DNA from: Glandiceps talaboti
Lineage: Eukaryota > Hemichordata > Enteropneusta > Spengelidae
Assembly (NCBI RefSeq): GCF_964340395.1
Contig: NC_135568.1
Location: 17,919,776 to 17,983,775 of the forward strand
Length of the DNA stretch: 64,000 nt
Reading direction: 5' to 3'
Below the pieces are notes generated by a model. The model made no database searches, was not told the DNA's origin, and worked only from the letters and a program-made list of their open reading frames with translations. Below are positions 22,948 to 34,149 of the stretch, one piece after another. The translations under genes and the position numbers were made by a program. Numbering within the stretch: the first letter of the stretch is position 1; the number at the start of each line of letters is the position of its first letter.

Positions 22948-23870
22948 GTTGATCAGCCATACTGCACCAGTAGATGTTGCTTGAAGGTTTCTTTGAAACG
23001 ATATAAAGAGTTGATAGATTTTATGTTGACAAGGATGTCATTCCAACTTTTTACGCCAGAAATAGAAATAGAAAATTGAGCTGGATTTTTATATAAGCAG
23101 AATCGAGTATCACAGTCATGACTAGTAACTCTAAAATAATCATACAAAGAATGTGGTGATTGTTGATTGATAAACAGTTAATAAAAACGCCTACTGTAAA
23201 TGTTGATGAAGTTTGAAAACATCTAGAATATTCAACTTAATACACACATGAGCTGAATGGTCCCTGGTAGCCTTAACAATATCGCACGAAAAATGATCAT
23301 TTTTGTGCAGTTAAAATATAGTTGAATTGTGACAAGTTTATTTCAATGTGAGTAGACCAAGAGAGATTTTTTCTAATTCCAACAAAATAAACCACATCAA
23401 TCACCTTGATGAGTTCATCACTTCAAATAATAGACCCTGATACATTTAGTTTCTTTTTAAGATCACTAAAGAATATATACTTTGTTATGACATTACTTAT
23501 AATCAGTCTATGTGTACTGTACAAGAGTTGAATCGTGATTCATTGTGAAGAAGCTTTGTTCAGATCAATGTACTCAGAAGCAGAATAAGAATGACACAGA
23601 TTAGAATCATCTACGAATAGACGGAAATCAAAAAACGAGGACGAGTTTGGAAGATCGTTTCTGTAGATTAAAAACCTAGGACGGAACCCTGAGGGACTCC
23701 ATAGAGATTAGAACGTTTTGCCGACGAACAGTAATTTGACTGAGAGATAACTTTTGAACCACTGTTGACAGGGACACCTAAACCATTAATGACCAAGTCT
23801 GTACAATAGTATGGAATGACGTATTGTATCGAACGCTTTGTTAAAGTAAATAAATACCCCTAAAATAAGA
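22948..23870 (-). pseudogene. LINE (non-LTR) reverse transcriptase, frameshifted remnant
   Basis: On the minus strand, from about 23870 down: YFNKAFDTIRHSILL (palm motif A, with Tyr where Asp of DFxKAFD is expected), WFKSYLS, then in another frame YGVPQGSVLG (motif B) and FRLFVDDSNLCH (motif C, FVDD in place of FADD). After an unresolved gap, a 64-codon open piece at 22953-23147 contains HDCDTRF, SGVKSWND and FKETFKQHLL, the usual C-terminus of CR1/Rex-like LINE proteins. Frame changes, an internal TAA and the lost motif-A Asp show it is dead. The endonuclease part is missing, as expected for 5' truncation. Confidence 0.8.
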
Positions 23871-24007
23871 TTTACTATCTAAATTTACTAAAAATTTGTT
23901 AACCGCGAAGGCTAAACAGGCTAATGAACAAAATGACCGTGACTGAGATTGACTAAGGTATTTCATGATACCATGTTGACCATGGTATTTCTGAAATCAA
24001 ATTGACA

Positions 24008-24059
<52 letters not shown>

Positions 24060-24315
24060 CGTCCGTCCGTCCGTCCGCCCTCCCTCCCTCCCTCCCACTC
24101 CGTCCGTCCGTCCGTCCGTCCGTCCGTCCGTCCATTCATTCATTCATTCATTCATTCATTCATTCATTCATTCATTCATTCATTCATTCATTCATTCATT
24201 CACTCATTCATTCATTCATTCATCCATCTACCTAACCATCCAACCTACCAACCAACCAACCAACCAACCATTCATTCAGCCTCCCCTCCCTCTCTCCCTC
24301 CATCCCGCCCTACCC
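24008..24315. repeat. Compound tetranucleotide microsatellite (TGTC-CGTC-CCTC-CGTC-ATTC-AACC)
   Basis: About 300 bp of consecutive blocks: TGTC, CGTC, CCTC, CGTC, ATTC (the longest), ATCC, AACC and a C/T-rich tail. Open frames across it are artefacts. Confidence 0.95.
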
Positions 24316-24329
24316 ATATATATATGGTA

Positions 24330-24980
24330 TTCTTTGTTTGAAATAAGAAGGATTTGAGTATTTCAACCGTCTCTTGATAGGTTGTATGTTTAAAACCGTT
24401 GCAGTCCATAACGTTCCCCACCATAGTACAGTCAACTATGTAATATCATGTCTTAGGTACTAACCTGTGTAACTGTTGTAAGTAAACCGAAATGTTAACA
24501 ACATCATCCCTTTAGGAGATGTCAATATAACATTATATATTGATTGATCGATTGGCGTAATCATAGCGATTTATTTATTTCTATAAAATAAAGAGGCTTT
24601 GGAAAAGACTGGGATTATCAATTGAAAATTGCACATTCACGTTAAAAATGAGTCAAATTATCTTTTAGAAAGTTACAGACGAAAAAGAACAGAACAAAAA
24701 TGCAATTTAATCTCTTCAAATTAGGAAGTGATGAATAGAAGAGTGGAGATGTGTGACAGGCTATAGTCGTATCACACAGTGTGGTGGAAACTCATTTCCT
24801 ATTAATCAGACATAAAATGTACTTCTGACCAACGTCTGGCATTTTGATGATTGAAGAAACTATAAGCAGCATCTCATAAAAAAGGTTTTAAGAAACGTTA
24901 TTTTTGGAAAATACGTTTGATGATATACCGCAACATATATATATACATTGTCCAAAAATGGGATATGAGTACAGTGAAAT
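24330..24980. other. No gene recognised
   Basis: AT-rich spacer between two long microsatellites. Confidence 0.5.
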
Positions 24981-24985
24981 ATGAA

Positions 24986-24986
<1 letters not shown>

Positions 24987-25044
<58 letters not shown>

Positions 25045-25055
25045 TAGAGACAGAC

Positions 25056-25096
<41 letters not shown>

Positions 25097-25113
25097 TACA
25101 CACAGACAGAGCC

Positions 25114-25160
<47 letters not shown>

Positions 25161-25288
25161 TAGATATATAGATAGATAGATAGGTATATAGATAGAGACA
25201 GACAGACGGACGGACGGACGGACGGACGGCTGGCTGGCTGGCTGGCTGGCTGGCTGGATGGATGGATGGATGGATGGATGGATGGATG

Positions 25289-25363
<75 letters not shown>
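24987..25363. repeat. Compound GATA/GACA/GACG/GGCT/GGAT microsatellite
   Basis: Blocks run GATA, GACA, GATA, GACG, GCTG, GATG, then GATA again, covering about 375 bp. This is among the longest simple-sequence arrays in the window. Confidence 0.95.
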
Positions 25364-25365
<2 letters not shown>

Positions 25366-25369
25366 ATAC

Positions 25370-26500
25370 AAGCTATTTTGAATATGTAAGTTACACAATA
25401 TTCATGCCCAACTAAACTATAATAACACGGGGGGGGGGGCGGTTGCAGGGGTGAAAAAACGAACACATCTTATTGCATAAATAGCAAATTCCTATTTGAC
25501 AAGATCATTGAATTTATTTGTTTAAATCAAAATTTAAAGGAGATAAAGGTATTCTAACTTATATACTATCTTAATTCAATAATTATAAAATTATTCCATT
25601 TTAATTTATTCGGACAGGTTATATATAAATCATGGTTACTATGGTTACTATGGAATAAGTGTATTGCCTGACCCACTCGCATTGGTTTGTAACTCGACCA
25701 TAGACCGATTTTTGTTATCACATCTTTGTTAGTTCAAATTTGATTGTACAAGACTACATGTAGCGTTGTGTTAACTAACCCAAAGCATTATTTAATCAAG
25801 ATAATACAATGACGTCACTGAGAACTGCGACACATAAAACCAATAGATTACAACTACAGCTGATAAAATGTTATCAATGGTGAACTTTGATCAGTCTTCC
25901 TATAAATGCACAAAGCGTTTAGTTTCTGAATGAATATTTGAACATCTTTGCGAACAACCACACATTTCCCCAATCATTTATTTGTAATGTCTTTGCATTA
26001 CAACATTCATTTTGACACTTGGAATTGTGGTAGCAAAGTGAAACCAAGACTGGTTTGAATTGTAAGGTGTAATCTACAAAGAAAGAGACATAACCATTAC
26101 GACTCGGCCTTACGGGTAACGATAGGAGATCTAAAGCACCTGTAATCACAAAGACAAACGATCTGTTATACGTCATTGCAGGTATGAGTATGAATAGGTA
26201 CGTTGTAATGACTGCTTCACGTACTGTGTGTACTTGTCAATGTCACAGGTAGCTTGTATTGTATTGACATACGTGTCAATGAAATAGTTCTAATATATAT
26301 GTGATGGACATGTGTAATGGTCCGGGTTGTTTATTGTGTTGTATTTCGTTATTTCGTTCCATAAATTGGATTGATAAGTTCAAGAGTTGTTGGCGTACTA
26401 CAAATGTTTTGTTGTTGTTGGTCATTTTACAACCAACAAATCGCAAGGAAAGCTCGGTCAGTTAGGTTCAGTTCAGTTCAGTTCAATTCAATTCAATAAA
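25370..26500. other. No gene recognised
   Basis: AT-rich. Contains a poly-G tract at about 25430-25440. The minus open frame at 25919-26176 has no recognisable feature. Confidence 0.45.
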
Positions 26501-26501
26501 A

Positions 26502-28046
26502 TACCGGATTTAAATTGAATGCCTTCCGCAAGGGCAAAGTTGTGAGGTTGTCATTCCTACAGACAATTGTTGGAATACAACAGAACATATGCAATAAGTT
26601 ATTTTTTCTCATTGATTGCTATTTGCCCATTGCTGTTAGTGATCTCCTGGCCAACGGCAACATGTAATGTGAAGCTTTATAGAATGTTGTAGCATAGCAC
26701 TCACCGTAGAAAGAGTTTTAATGGCAGAAGAGTTTTAATGGCCAACAAAGAATGTTTTTTCTGGTCAGCGCCCATCACTTAAGTACCCCCCTTCCCACGT
26801 TATTTTTTTCTTCCGTAAGCCAATTCAGTCTGCAGATGAAAGGGAAAACACAAAAGTAACTCTCCCTACATTAATTGCCACCAGTGAAGACAACTGCAAA
26901 ACTAATCATGTACCAGCTTATGACATATGCCCGACATACACACTTGCTGAGATCGAGAATGTAAAAAAACAATCGCATCGTCGCACCACTTTAGGCAACA
27001 CTTCCCTTATGGGAGGCATTCAGTTTAAATCTGGTTGTAAGTTGCTATAACTCATTTTGAATACTTGAGTACTTCTTTATATCTAGAGTGATTTTAATGC
27101 ATGACAAAATTTTTCATTAAAACTGTAAGCTATATCAACAAATTTTATGGGACATATATGGTAAACGTATGTACTAAGTTATATTGAATTTCAAGTATGC
27201 CATCTTATGATATATCCTAATTACCGAAAATCATTAATCATGCAAATTAGTTATTAACACAGTAATGGTACATCAACAAACTTTATAGGGCGTATAAACT
27301 CTGTTATGTTTAATGTATGAAGTAAATTGTATTAAAATTGAGTATGCAGTCTTAAGATATAGCCTAATTACCGAAAGTAATTAATAATGCAAATTATTCA
27401 TGAAATCTTCAAGCGAAATCAACAACTTTTATAGGAGATATGCACTCTGTTATGTTTAACGTATATACAAAATTATTGAAATTGAAGTACGCAGTCTTAA
27501 GATATAGCCTAATTACTGAAAATCATTAATCATGCAAATTATTCATGAACACTGTAAGGTACATCAACTAACTTTATACATACACAATTTGTTATGGTTA
27601 ATGTATGTACTGAATTGTATTGAAATTGAAGTATGTAATCGTAAGATATAGCCTAATTACCAAGAATCATTAATTATGCAAATTATTCATTAACACTGAA
27701 AGGTACACCAACAAGCTTTATAGGACATATGCGATTGTTATGGTTAACGTGTGTACTGAATTATATTGAAATTGAAGTATGCAGTCTTAAGATATTGCTT
27801 AATTAGTGTATTTCATTGATATGCAAATTTCTCTAATTAAACATTAACAGATCTGGCTCAAAACCTGCTCACGTCTAGCCATTACCCTAACAATTATACA
27901 TTCCAAATTTCATTACAATTGAGCTAGTCGAATTTTAGAAAATGATGACACAGACACAGACACAGACACAGACACAGACACACACACACACACACAGACA
28001 GACACAGACATTTCTGCCCTAAAGTATCTCCTTACTTACGGAAGGA
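26502..28046 (-). mobile_element. Microsatellite-bearing dispersed element with five ~145-bp units
   Basis: On the minus strand the element starts at 28046 ('ccttccgtaagtaaggagat'), then a GTCTGT/GT microsatellite (27951-28010), then 'tgtcatcattttct' and 'gctcaattgtaatgaaattt'. Five tandem units follow, whose 'gatatagcct' landmarks lie at 27209, 27358, 27501, 27645 and 27791 (spacings 149, 143, 144, 146). The 3' end lies at about 26502-26540 ('ccttgcggaaggcattcaat' on the minus strand). A plus-oriented 3' end of the same family at 27002-27046 lies inside, so a second copy may be nested between 26541 and 27046. Confidence 0.6.
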
Positions 28047-28052
28047 AAAAGT

Positions 28053-28107
28053 TAAGTAAACTAAACTAAACTAAACTAAACTAAACTAAACTAAATTAAA
28101 TTAAATT
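28053..28107. repeat. (CTAAA)n pentanucleotide microsatellite
   Basis: About 11 units of ctaaa, the last ones changed to ttaaa. Confidence 0.9.
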
Positions 28108-28109
28108 AT

Positions 28110-29600
28110 CCCAGATGAGCAATTCAGTTTGGCGGCTACAATATTAACACATCAAAAATGACTATTGTTCAAATCAACAACGGACAAGATAAAAGGTTAC
28201 GGACATCACAACACAATTCATACTACAATATTTAAAATATCTAAAATATTTCGTTTAAAAGCCGCCCAGCGGATAGTATAATAGATACAATTTCAATTCT
28301 TTATTTACTTTGAGCAATTTCTGCTCATCAGTTACAGAACTAGAAAAACAAAAATAAAAGTATAAAAGAGTTCTTATGACGGGTTGTCCTGCAAACTGGG
28401 CATCTAAGACGTCTACCAGATGGAAGGAAATTGCATTCAGTAGTTTGAAATGTTTCTAAATCTTTAGGAAGTGAGGTGATTTTTATAATTTCTTTGCTGT
28501 TTGTTTGATCTATTTTATTAAACTATATTGCAATGTTATTTTAATGATTCTGTGTACACAGTGTATTGCAATGCATTTATTTCGCAGCTTTGGTCTTTTG
28601 GAAAATATACACTTGATAATTTATGGGCTATCACTGATGTGGACAGACAGACAGACAGACAGACAGAAATAAATATTAAAAAAAAAAAAAATAGATAAAA
28701 TGAATGTATATATAAATCAATAGTCTTTTCTGATATGGTACAAGCTTAGTCATTGAATCACTGCTTTAGGAAATGATGTCATATTAACTGATCACATGAC
28801 AATAATGTAGCTATATTTACAGGAGTCTTTGAAAGGTGTAGATTTGACAAGAATCATACCTTCTAAGATACTTACTTTATCTCTATTGACATTAGTCACG
28901 TCTTACTATTAAATAGACCCTCTTTGTTAGCAATATCTTTTAATGATACGTACTTTTCAAATGGATTCAAATGCTCTTTTACAAGAAGCTGTCCGATCAA
29001 TACCAATTCGAGCAATATCCGTTAGAATTTCACAACAAACAAAAGGACACACAATGAGTGGTCGATATACAGTGTGCTAAAGAGTCTAACATCAATTATA
29101 ACTCATGACATTAGACAACTTGCTATATTCGTAGTTTAGTGAACTATTTCTGTACAGGAACATTGAAGGTTTAGTTCCATAAATGCCTAACTACAAAACG
29201 CCATTTTAAGAAAAAAAGGTCAGTGCATTTTCTGCACTAGACCTTCAGTAAAATTTAATCACGTTTTTTCCGCATTGTCTGTCTTCATGGATGTTCCATC
29301 ACCCAGGATAATTTTTTAGTGAGGTAAGAGAAGAAGCAGCAAAGTATCCAAATTATACAAAATATACAATTCCCATTTTTTTCTAGTTATCTTTCGGAAT
29401 AATAGTTGATTTTTTCTGAGATCAGATATCACATAACAACAAAAATAAATCAAATGGCGGTGTTGATCACTTCTGTGAATCTGAAAAAAGATTCATCGTA
29501 TCACACTAAATTGACTTTCGTTATCAACGATTACAATTTTAAAATTGTCAACTTTATTTAAATATGACGGTGATATAAATGCTTGTCTCTTATTTCAACA
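28110..29600. other. No gene recognised
   Basis: AT-rich DNA preceding the EGF exon, probably intergenic or intronic. A short CAGA run lies at about 28643-28665. Confidence 0.45.
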
Positions 29601-29601
29601 G

Positions 29602-29716
29602 AGTGGATGTTCCATCGATTCCTGTAACGGTAATGGTGACTGTTTACCGGAATGCAATGCGGATGGATTTATTTGTATTTGTGTGGACGGATTTCTTGGG
29701 GCATACTGTGAACAGG
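29602..29716 (+). CDS. EGF-like domain exon
   Basis: Flanked by acceptor 'ttatttcaacag' and donor AGG|gtaagc. The 38 codons read CSIDSCNGNGDCLPEC, then DGFICICVDGFLGAYC, giving the six-cysteine EGF pattern with the CxCxxGFxGxxC ending. EGF modules are extracellular and disulphide-bonded, and mediate protein contacts. The exon starts in phase 0 and ends in phase 1. Phase 1 is compatible with the acceptor at 31878 in front of the Thr-rich exon, so it may belong to the same gene as the F5/8C domain. A 33-bp imperfect duplication just downstream (to 29749) supplies a second in-frame donor. Confidence 0.7.
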
Positions 29717-29829
29717 GTAAGCTATACATTAGGGCATACTGTGAACAGGGTGAGCTACACATTATAAGCTGCTTACCTCTTGAATAAAGAAGAAGCTTGA
29801 GGTTATTCAACTTCTTTGATGATGTAAAT

Positions 29830-29931
29830 GATGAATAGTGAACTGATAAAGAGAATAATAAGTTAAATAATAAGTTTTGTCATAAGCAATCAATTTACGA
29901 ATGGTCTGTCGTCTTTAAAGTGTGGGAACTG

Positions 29932-29987
<56 letters not shown>

Positions 29988-30570
29988 TACACACACAATG
30001 CCACTGCCACAAGTGCACCATACTATGATTAATAATATACCTTCCAAGACTACAGATATGGTCCAGTAAAAGTAAAAAATGCTCTTAGATAAGGGAGCCA
30101 TTAGGCCTTTCGCGTCCACTATTTCTCGTGAGACTTCACAAAATTTTTGCGATTTTATAATTTTTTTCTCGAATACGTAAAAAAAGTTTAAGGTCGGCAG
30201 TGAAAAACTAGATGGGGTCGGGTTTACAACCCGAACAAACATTTTTTTACACCTTACTAAGATTTCACATCAAACAAATTTACAAACTGATTGCAAACAT
30301 GAATTAAAATTTTCAAAAGTTCATATTAAAGTTGCACAAGATGCAATAGAACGCTTTTTAAAACTGTTTTGTTAGTTGTAATAAATTTAAATTACTCGTA
30401 ATATGTTACTTCGATCCTGAGGATAATTGGATCACCTGTTTGAAATGTATGTACACACATAATAAGATAATCATCTAATCAAATTGAGTTTGGGTCCTGA
30501 CCTTAGCATCACGATTAAAACATACTATGTGGTACTTACGGACAAAATTGGTCTCATAATAACGCCTAAT
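29830..30570. other. Intron or intergenic; (AC)n and dispersed repeat
   Basis: (AC)n at 29940-29998. A G/T-rich repeat at about 30100-30235 shares 'ttctcgaatacgtaaaa' with 22.04 kb. No exon recognised. Confidence 0.5.
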
Positions 30571-30576
30571 ATGACA

Positions 30577-30756
30577 GAACCCCATGTCACGTGACTGCAA
30601 GTGTGCCGTACTCGGGGTATTTGCATATGTGCTTGCAGTGGAGAGTTTTCTGCGTCCTCACAAGCATAGCGAATGACAGTGCATCAGAAAACACTGCAAG
30701 CACGAGTGCTAATAACCCCGATTACCCACTGGAAGTCACGTGGCATGGAATTCTGT
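30577..30756. mobile_element. Foldback element 6
   Basis: 'cagaaccccatgtcacgtga' on the left pairs with 'tcacgtggcatggaattctg' on the right. Inside, 'tgcttgcagtg' and 'gagttttctg' pair with 'cagaaaacactgcaagca'. Non-coding. Confidence 0.75.
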
Positions 30757-30759
30757 TAT

Positions 30760-31522
30760 TATAATTACATTTTTTTAAATCTGAAATCGCGAATTTCCAT
30801 AAAAATCTCAATCATGCGATTTCATTTGAAGCGAACGACCGCGTCCTCATTTGCATTTCATAGGTATATTTTGTAGAAGCAGCAGACGAATTAGCGAAGC
30901 ATACGAGCGAACGCCATCAAATTCCAATATTTACTGTTATTCACAGGAATTTAATAATTAGTCAAATGTCAATAAATGTTGAGATCAACATCGTTAAATC
31001 TACTGTCATCTGATTCTTGTAAGATTTCATTAGTACACAGTGGTGTAGCTAGTGTAACAGGGCGCCCCCAACGATTTGTCATATGTACAATAATGTTTTC
31101 AGTTGAACTGCAGTGAAAATACCACTCGTATGTGCGCGTACCAGTGCAAGTAATCTCATGTACATATGTAGTAAATATTGGTATTTTAACAATTTTCAGT
31201 TAATTTTCTGTTGGTTTTAATTTAAAAAAAATAATGGTCGAGTTACAGTCATTGCAGTTCATGTATATTCAATATATTCATAAAATGGTCGTAAGAGGGC
31301 GAAATTCCTCCAGCAAACAACGTGTATATTTGCCGCCAATAATGGCAAAAAGATAACAGTAATCTAATGTAAATTATTAGTACGTCTAATTCTATATTCT
31401 AATTCTATGAAAACTCTTCAAATAGACAGACAAAAACACAAAACTCAATAAACAGTAAAACCTATGGATATACAAAATGTTACCGTGTTTCAATGATAGA
31501 GGTTTTTTTTTAAGTACACAGT

Positions 31523-31566
<44 letters not shown>

Positions 31567-31810
31567 TAAAATATAACACAACAATAATTGTTCGTTATAA
31601 CGTCACATATCATACCCGGTACGCCTGAATGATTTTAGAAATTCAACAATATTTGTCCATGACAAATATATATTTTACCACAATGGACAGTTGTTTCGCA
31701 AGAATTCGATTGCGAACTTTTTCTTATTTCAATATATTGTGATACTCTGTGTAGCGAATGTAGCACACAAAGTACCATGATTGCTAAAACGTCCTGTTAT
31801 ATCTAATCAA
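30760..31810. other. No gene recognised; (AC)n at 31524-31563
   Basis: AT-rich spacer before the mucin-like exon. Contains a CA microsatellite and no exon-like frame. Confidence 0.45.
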
Positions 31811-31813
31811 TCT

Positions 31814-31930
31814 ATGCTTAACCTTATATTAAAAGTATTTGTCTACTTTTTTATTTATTCTCTCTGGACTAATGCAGCATCGGCCGTACTAGGTACACCT
31901 ACATCCGGACAATTAATCGGAATACTCAAC

Positions 31931-31963
<33 letters not shown>

Positions 31964-32156
31964 CCAACAACAACAACAACACCACCACCACCACCAACAA
32001 CAACACCAACAACAACAACACCTACAACAACTGTGGCGGCGGCGGCGGCGACTGCGGCGGCGACGGCGGCGGCGGCGACAACAACGCCAACGACGACAGC
32101 AGCAGCAGCTACAACGCCGGTTGTTACGACACAGAATTCACAAACTACTGCAGCAG
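31814..32156 (+). CDS. Signal peptide plus Thr/Ala/Pro-rich mucin-like exon (exon 1 of F5/8C gene)
   Basis: If ATG 31814 is used, the first ~24 residues form a typical signal peptide with core ILKVFVYFFIYSLW and likely cleavage after NAASA. Then follow about 75 residues of poly-Thr with Pro and Ala runs, encoded by ACA, CCA and GCG repeats, a likely O-glycosylated spacer. The exon ends at GCAG|gtgagg in phase 1 and joins exon 2 as GAT. Alternatively the good acceptor 'ctaatgcag|' makes this an internal exon from 31878, entered in phase 1, which fits the EGF exon upstream. Both readings keep the frame. Spliced from 31814 the product has about 278 residues. Confidence 0.65.
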
Positions 32157-32700
32157 GTGAGGCTATTCGTTTTTTTCTGTATCGTGATATTGAATTGAAA
32201 CCTATCGTGCTGTTAATTGAATTGGTAGCAGTATGGCAGCAGGAACTCACAACTTAGTGTACAAATTTGCCATGTAGAGGTATATTTTATTTAAATGATA
32301 AATTACGTATTGCGTATTTTGATCCCAATGAATTCTTAATTAATGATTATTACAAAAAGACAACTACACTTGTATAGATAGTATAGATACAATCTAAGCC
32401 TTGCGAATGGCCTTTCAAAGACTGATTTTACTGCATTTCCTTAAGCACCTCTTCAAACAAAAGCCACGCAATTCGTAGGCCAGCTGGGAGGTCAAGTGAG
32501 CACCTGTTTTCATTTATTTCCCATAATACCAGGTGTACAGCTGATGTCTTCTAAGCAAAATCAATTAGTAGAAGTCTTACAATGCTGGGTTGGTGAAAGT
32601 TATTTATCTAGGTCCCATATCACATTCTTCAGGTAAGATAACACAAGCTTTACCCGTTCTTCCTCAAGTGTTATGACTTAATTCTCTCTGTTTTCTGTAG

Positions 32701-33047
32701 ATTGTTTTAATCGCCTTGGTATGGAATCGGGTGAAATTACAGACGCTCAGATAACAGCATCATCAACTTATTCAGGTAGTACTGTTAGCGTTGCACCACA
32801 GTATGGGCGTCTGAATATGCAATCTGTCAGCGGCGAACACGCTGGTGGTTGGCAAGCTGATGAACAAGTCAGTACTCAATGGTTTCAAGTTGACCTAGGC
32901 AGCGTCAAAGAAGTTACAGGTATCATGACACAGGGACGGAATGGCCCACCAGTTGGCCATGAAATGTGGGTAAAAAGTTATGCTGTACAGTACTGCAATG
33001 ATGGTGTCAACTTTCAAATATTCCTGACTACTAGTGGCCAAAAAAAA
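32701..33047 (+). CDS. F5/8 type C (discoidin) domain, first part (exon 2)
   Basis: Acceptor 'tgttttctgtag' and donor AAA|gtgagt. The translation begins DCFNRLGMESGEITDAQI, the diagnostic start of an F5/8C domain: first disulphide Cys, then PLGMESGxIxDxQI-like text. It continues with GRLNMQ, GGWQAD, QWFQVDLGSVKEVTGIMTQG and SYAVQYCNDGVNFQIF, all canonical. F5/8C domains are secreted or cell-surface jelly-roll lectin-like modules that bind phospholipid, glycans or matrix proteins. Entered in phase 1, left in phase 0. The last disulphide Cys lies in exon 3. Confidence 0.92.
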
Positions 33048-33539
33048 GTGAGTATAAAGTAATAGAAAAGTCATACGGCAGACACGTACGTAGCAATTAT
33101 GAAAAAAAACATGCCTTTCCAAAATCAAATTAATTAAAGACCTTACTGATGTCTCCAAATATTAATGGAGAATGTCCAATTCCTGTTTTCAGTAAAACAA
33201 GTCTCCATAGGAGATACCCTACTCAAATACTTTACTAAGACTAAGAGATGATATTGGGTATAACTTGTATCCCCTACTTTACAGGTGACGTTTGGTATAA
33301 CTATTAAAACCCATTTTACAGGTGACTTGATTTAAAGGCAATTAGGCTATTTATTTAAATGATACCAAGTGCCTGTCATATGCATAAAGTAACATAACCT
33401 TGTCAGAAACATGTCATGAAAGAGTTAAATGGCTAAATTGACCCTGGATGTCAAGCTAAATGTCAAAGGTCAACGTAAAATAAAGCTTGTACCTAATACT
33501 ATGAGTCTTTATGTTTGAAGATTTTGAGTTTTGCAGTAA

Positions 33540-33975
33540 GAATTATGACTACAGTCTCTATTCTTCCAATGTTTCGATGACTACAATCTCTATTCTTCCA
33601 ATGTTTCGATGACTACAATCTCTATTCTTTCAATGTTTCAGTGACTACAGTCTCTATTCTTCCAATGTTGCTATGGCTACAATCTATATTCTTCTATTGT
33701 TTCTATAGCTGCAGTCTCTATTCTTCTGTTTCTACGGCTACAGTCTGTATTCTTCCAATGTCTCAATGGTTGTATATGGCCGCTATTCTTATGCGTCTAT
33801 CGCTATGTTCTCTATTTTTCTTCTGTTGTCTATTTATCCAAGTTATCTATTGTTAAGGTCGCTATTCATCTAATGCTACTATGGCTACGGTCTCTATTTC
33901 TCTAATGTCTAATGATCATGGCCAATATTCACAATGTTTTGATGTACGGTAATGGTGTCTATTCATCTAGGTTTC
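33540..33975. repeat. Intronic ~33-bp minisatellite
   Basis: Roughly ten units containing 'ctacaatctctattcttcca' and 'atgtttcgatga', best preserved at the left and decaying to the right. It ends just before the exon 3 acceptor. No splice-site words are lost. Confidence 0.85.
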
Positions 33976-33998
33976 ACATGTTTGTGTTTTCCTTTCAG

Positions 33999-34145
33999 TT
34001 ATTTATTGGTAATACAGATGATGACTCGCCTATAACGAACATACTGGATTACTCAATTCAAACTCGTTATGTCAGGATTGTCCCACAGGAATGGCATCAG
34101 TATATAAGTTTACGAATGGAGTTGCTAGGTTGTCTGATAGCATAA
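33999..34145 (+). CDS. F5/8 type C domain, last part, and stop (exon 3)
   Basis: Acceptor 'tgttttcctttcag'. The exon reads LFIGNTDDDSPI, then TRYVRIVPQEWHQYISLRME, then LLGC, ending CLIA and TAA. This is the standard F5/8C C-terminus: RxVRIxPxxWxxxIxLRxELxGC. Phase 0 junction with exon 2. The protein ends right after the domain, so it is a short secreted protein with no membrane anchor. AATAAA-like words lie near 34358-34375. A diverged copy of the last part of this exon lies at 51.2 kb. Confidence 0.92.
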   Translation, partial: LFIGNTDDDSPITNILDYSIQTRYVRIVPQEWHQYISLRMELLGCLIA

Positions 34146-34149
34146 CAAG

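Noticed and set aside
24888-25466. Long minus-strand frames rich in Ser-Ile-Tyr-Leu and Cys-Leu-Ser-Val
   Set aside because: Pure translation of GATA/GACA microsatellites; the same applies to frames over 8.0, 14.1, 17.2, 24.0, 35.2, 37.3, 44.2, 56.7 and 60.8 kb.
27070-27850. CRISPR-like array
   Set aside because: Units of ~145 bp are diverged along their full length with no repeat-spacer alternation, and the genome is eukaryotic; it is part of a dispersed element.
31855-32250. 131-codon minus-strand Val/Ala/Gly-rich frame
   Set aside because: Shadow of the Thr-rich exon repeats on the opposite strand.
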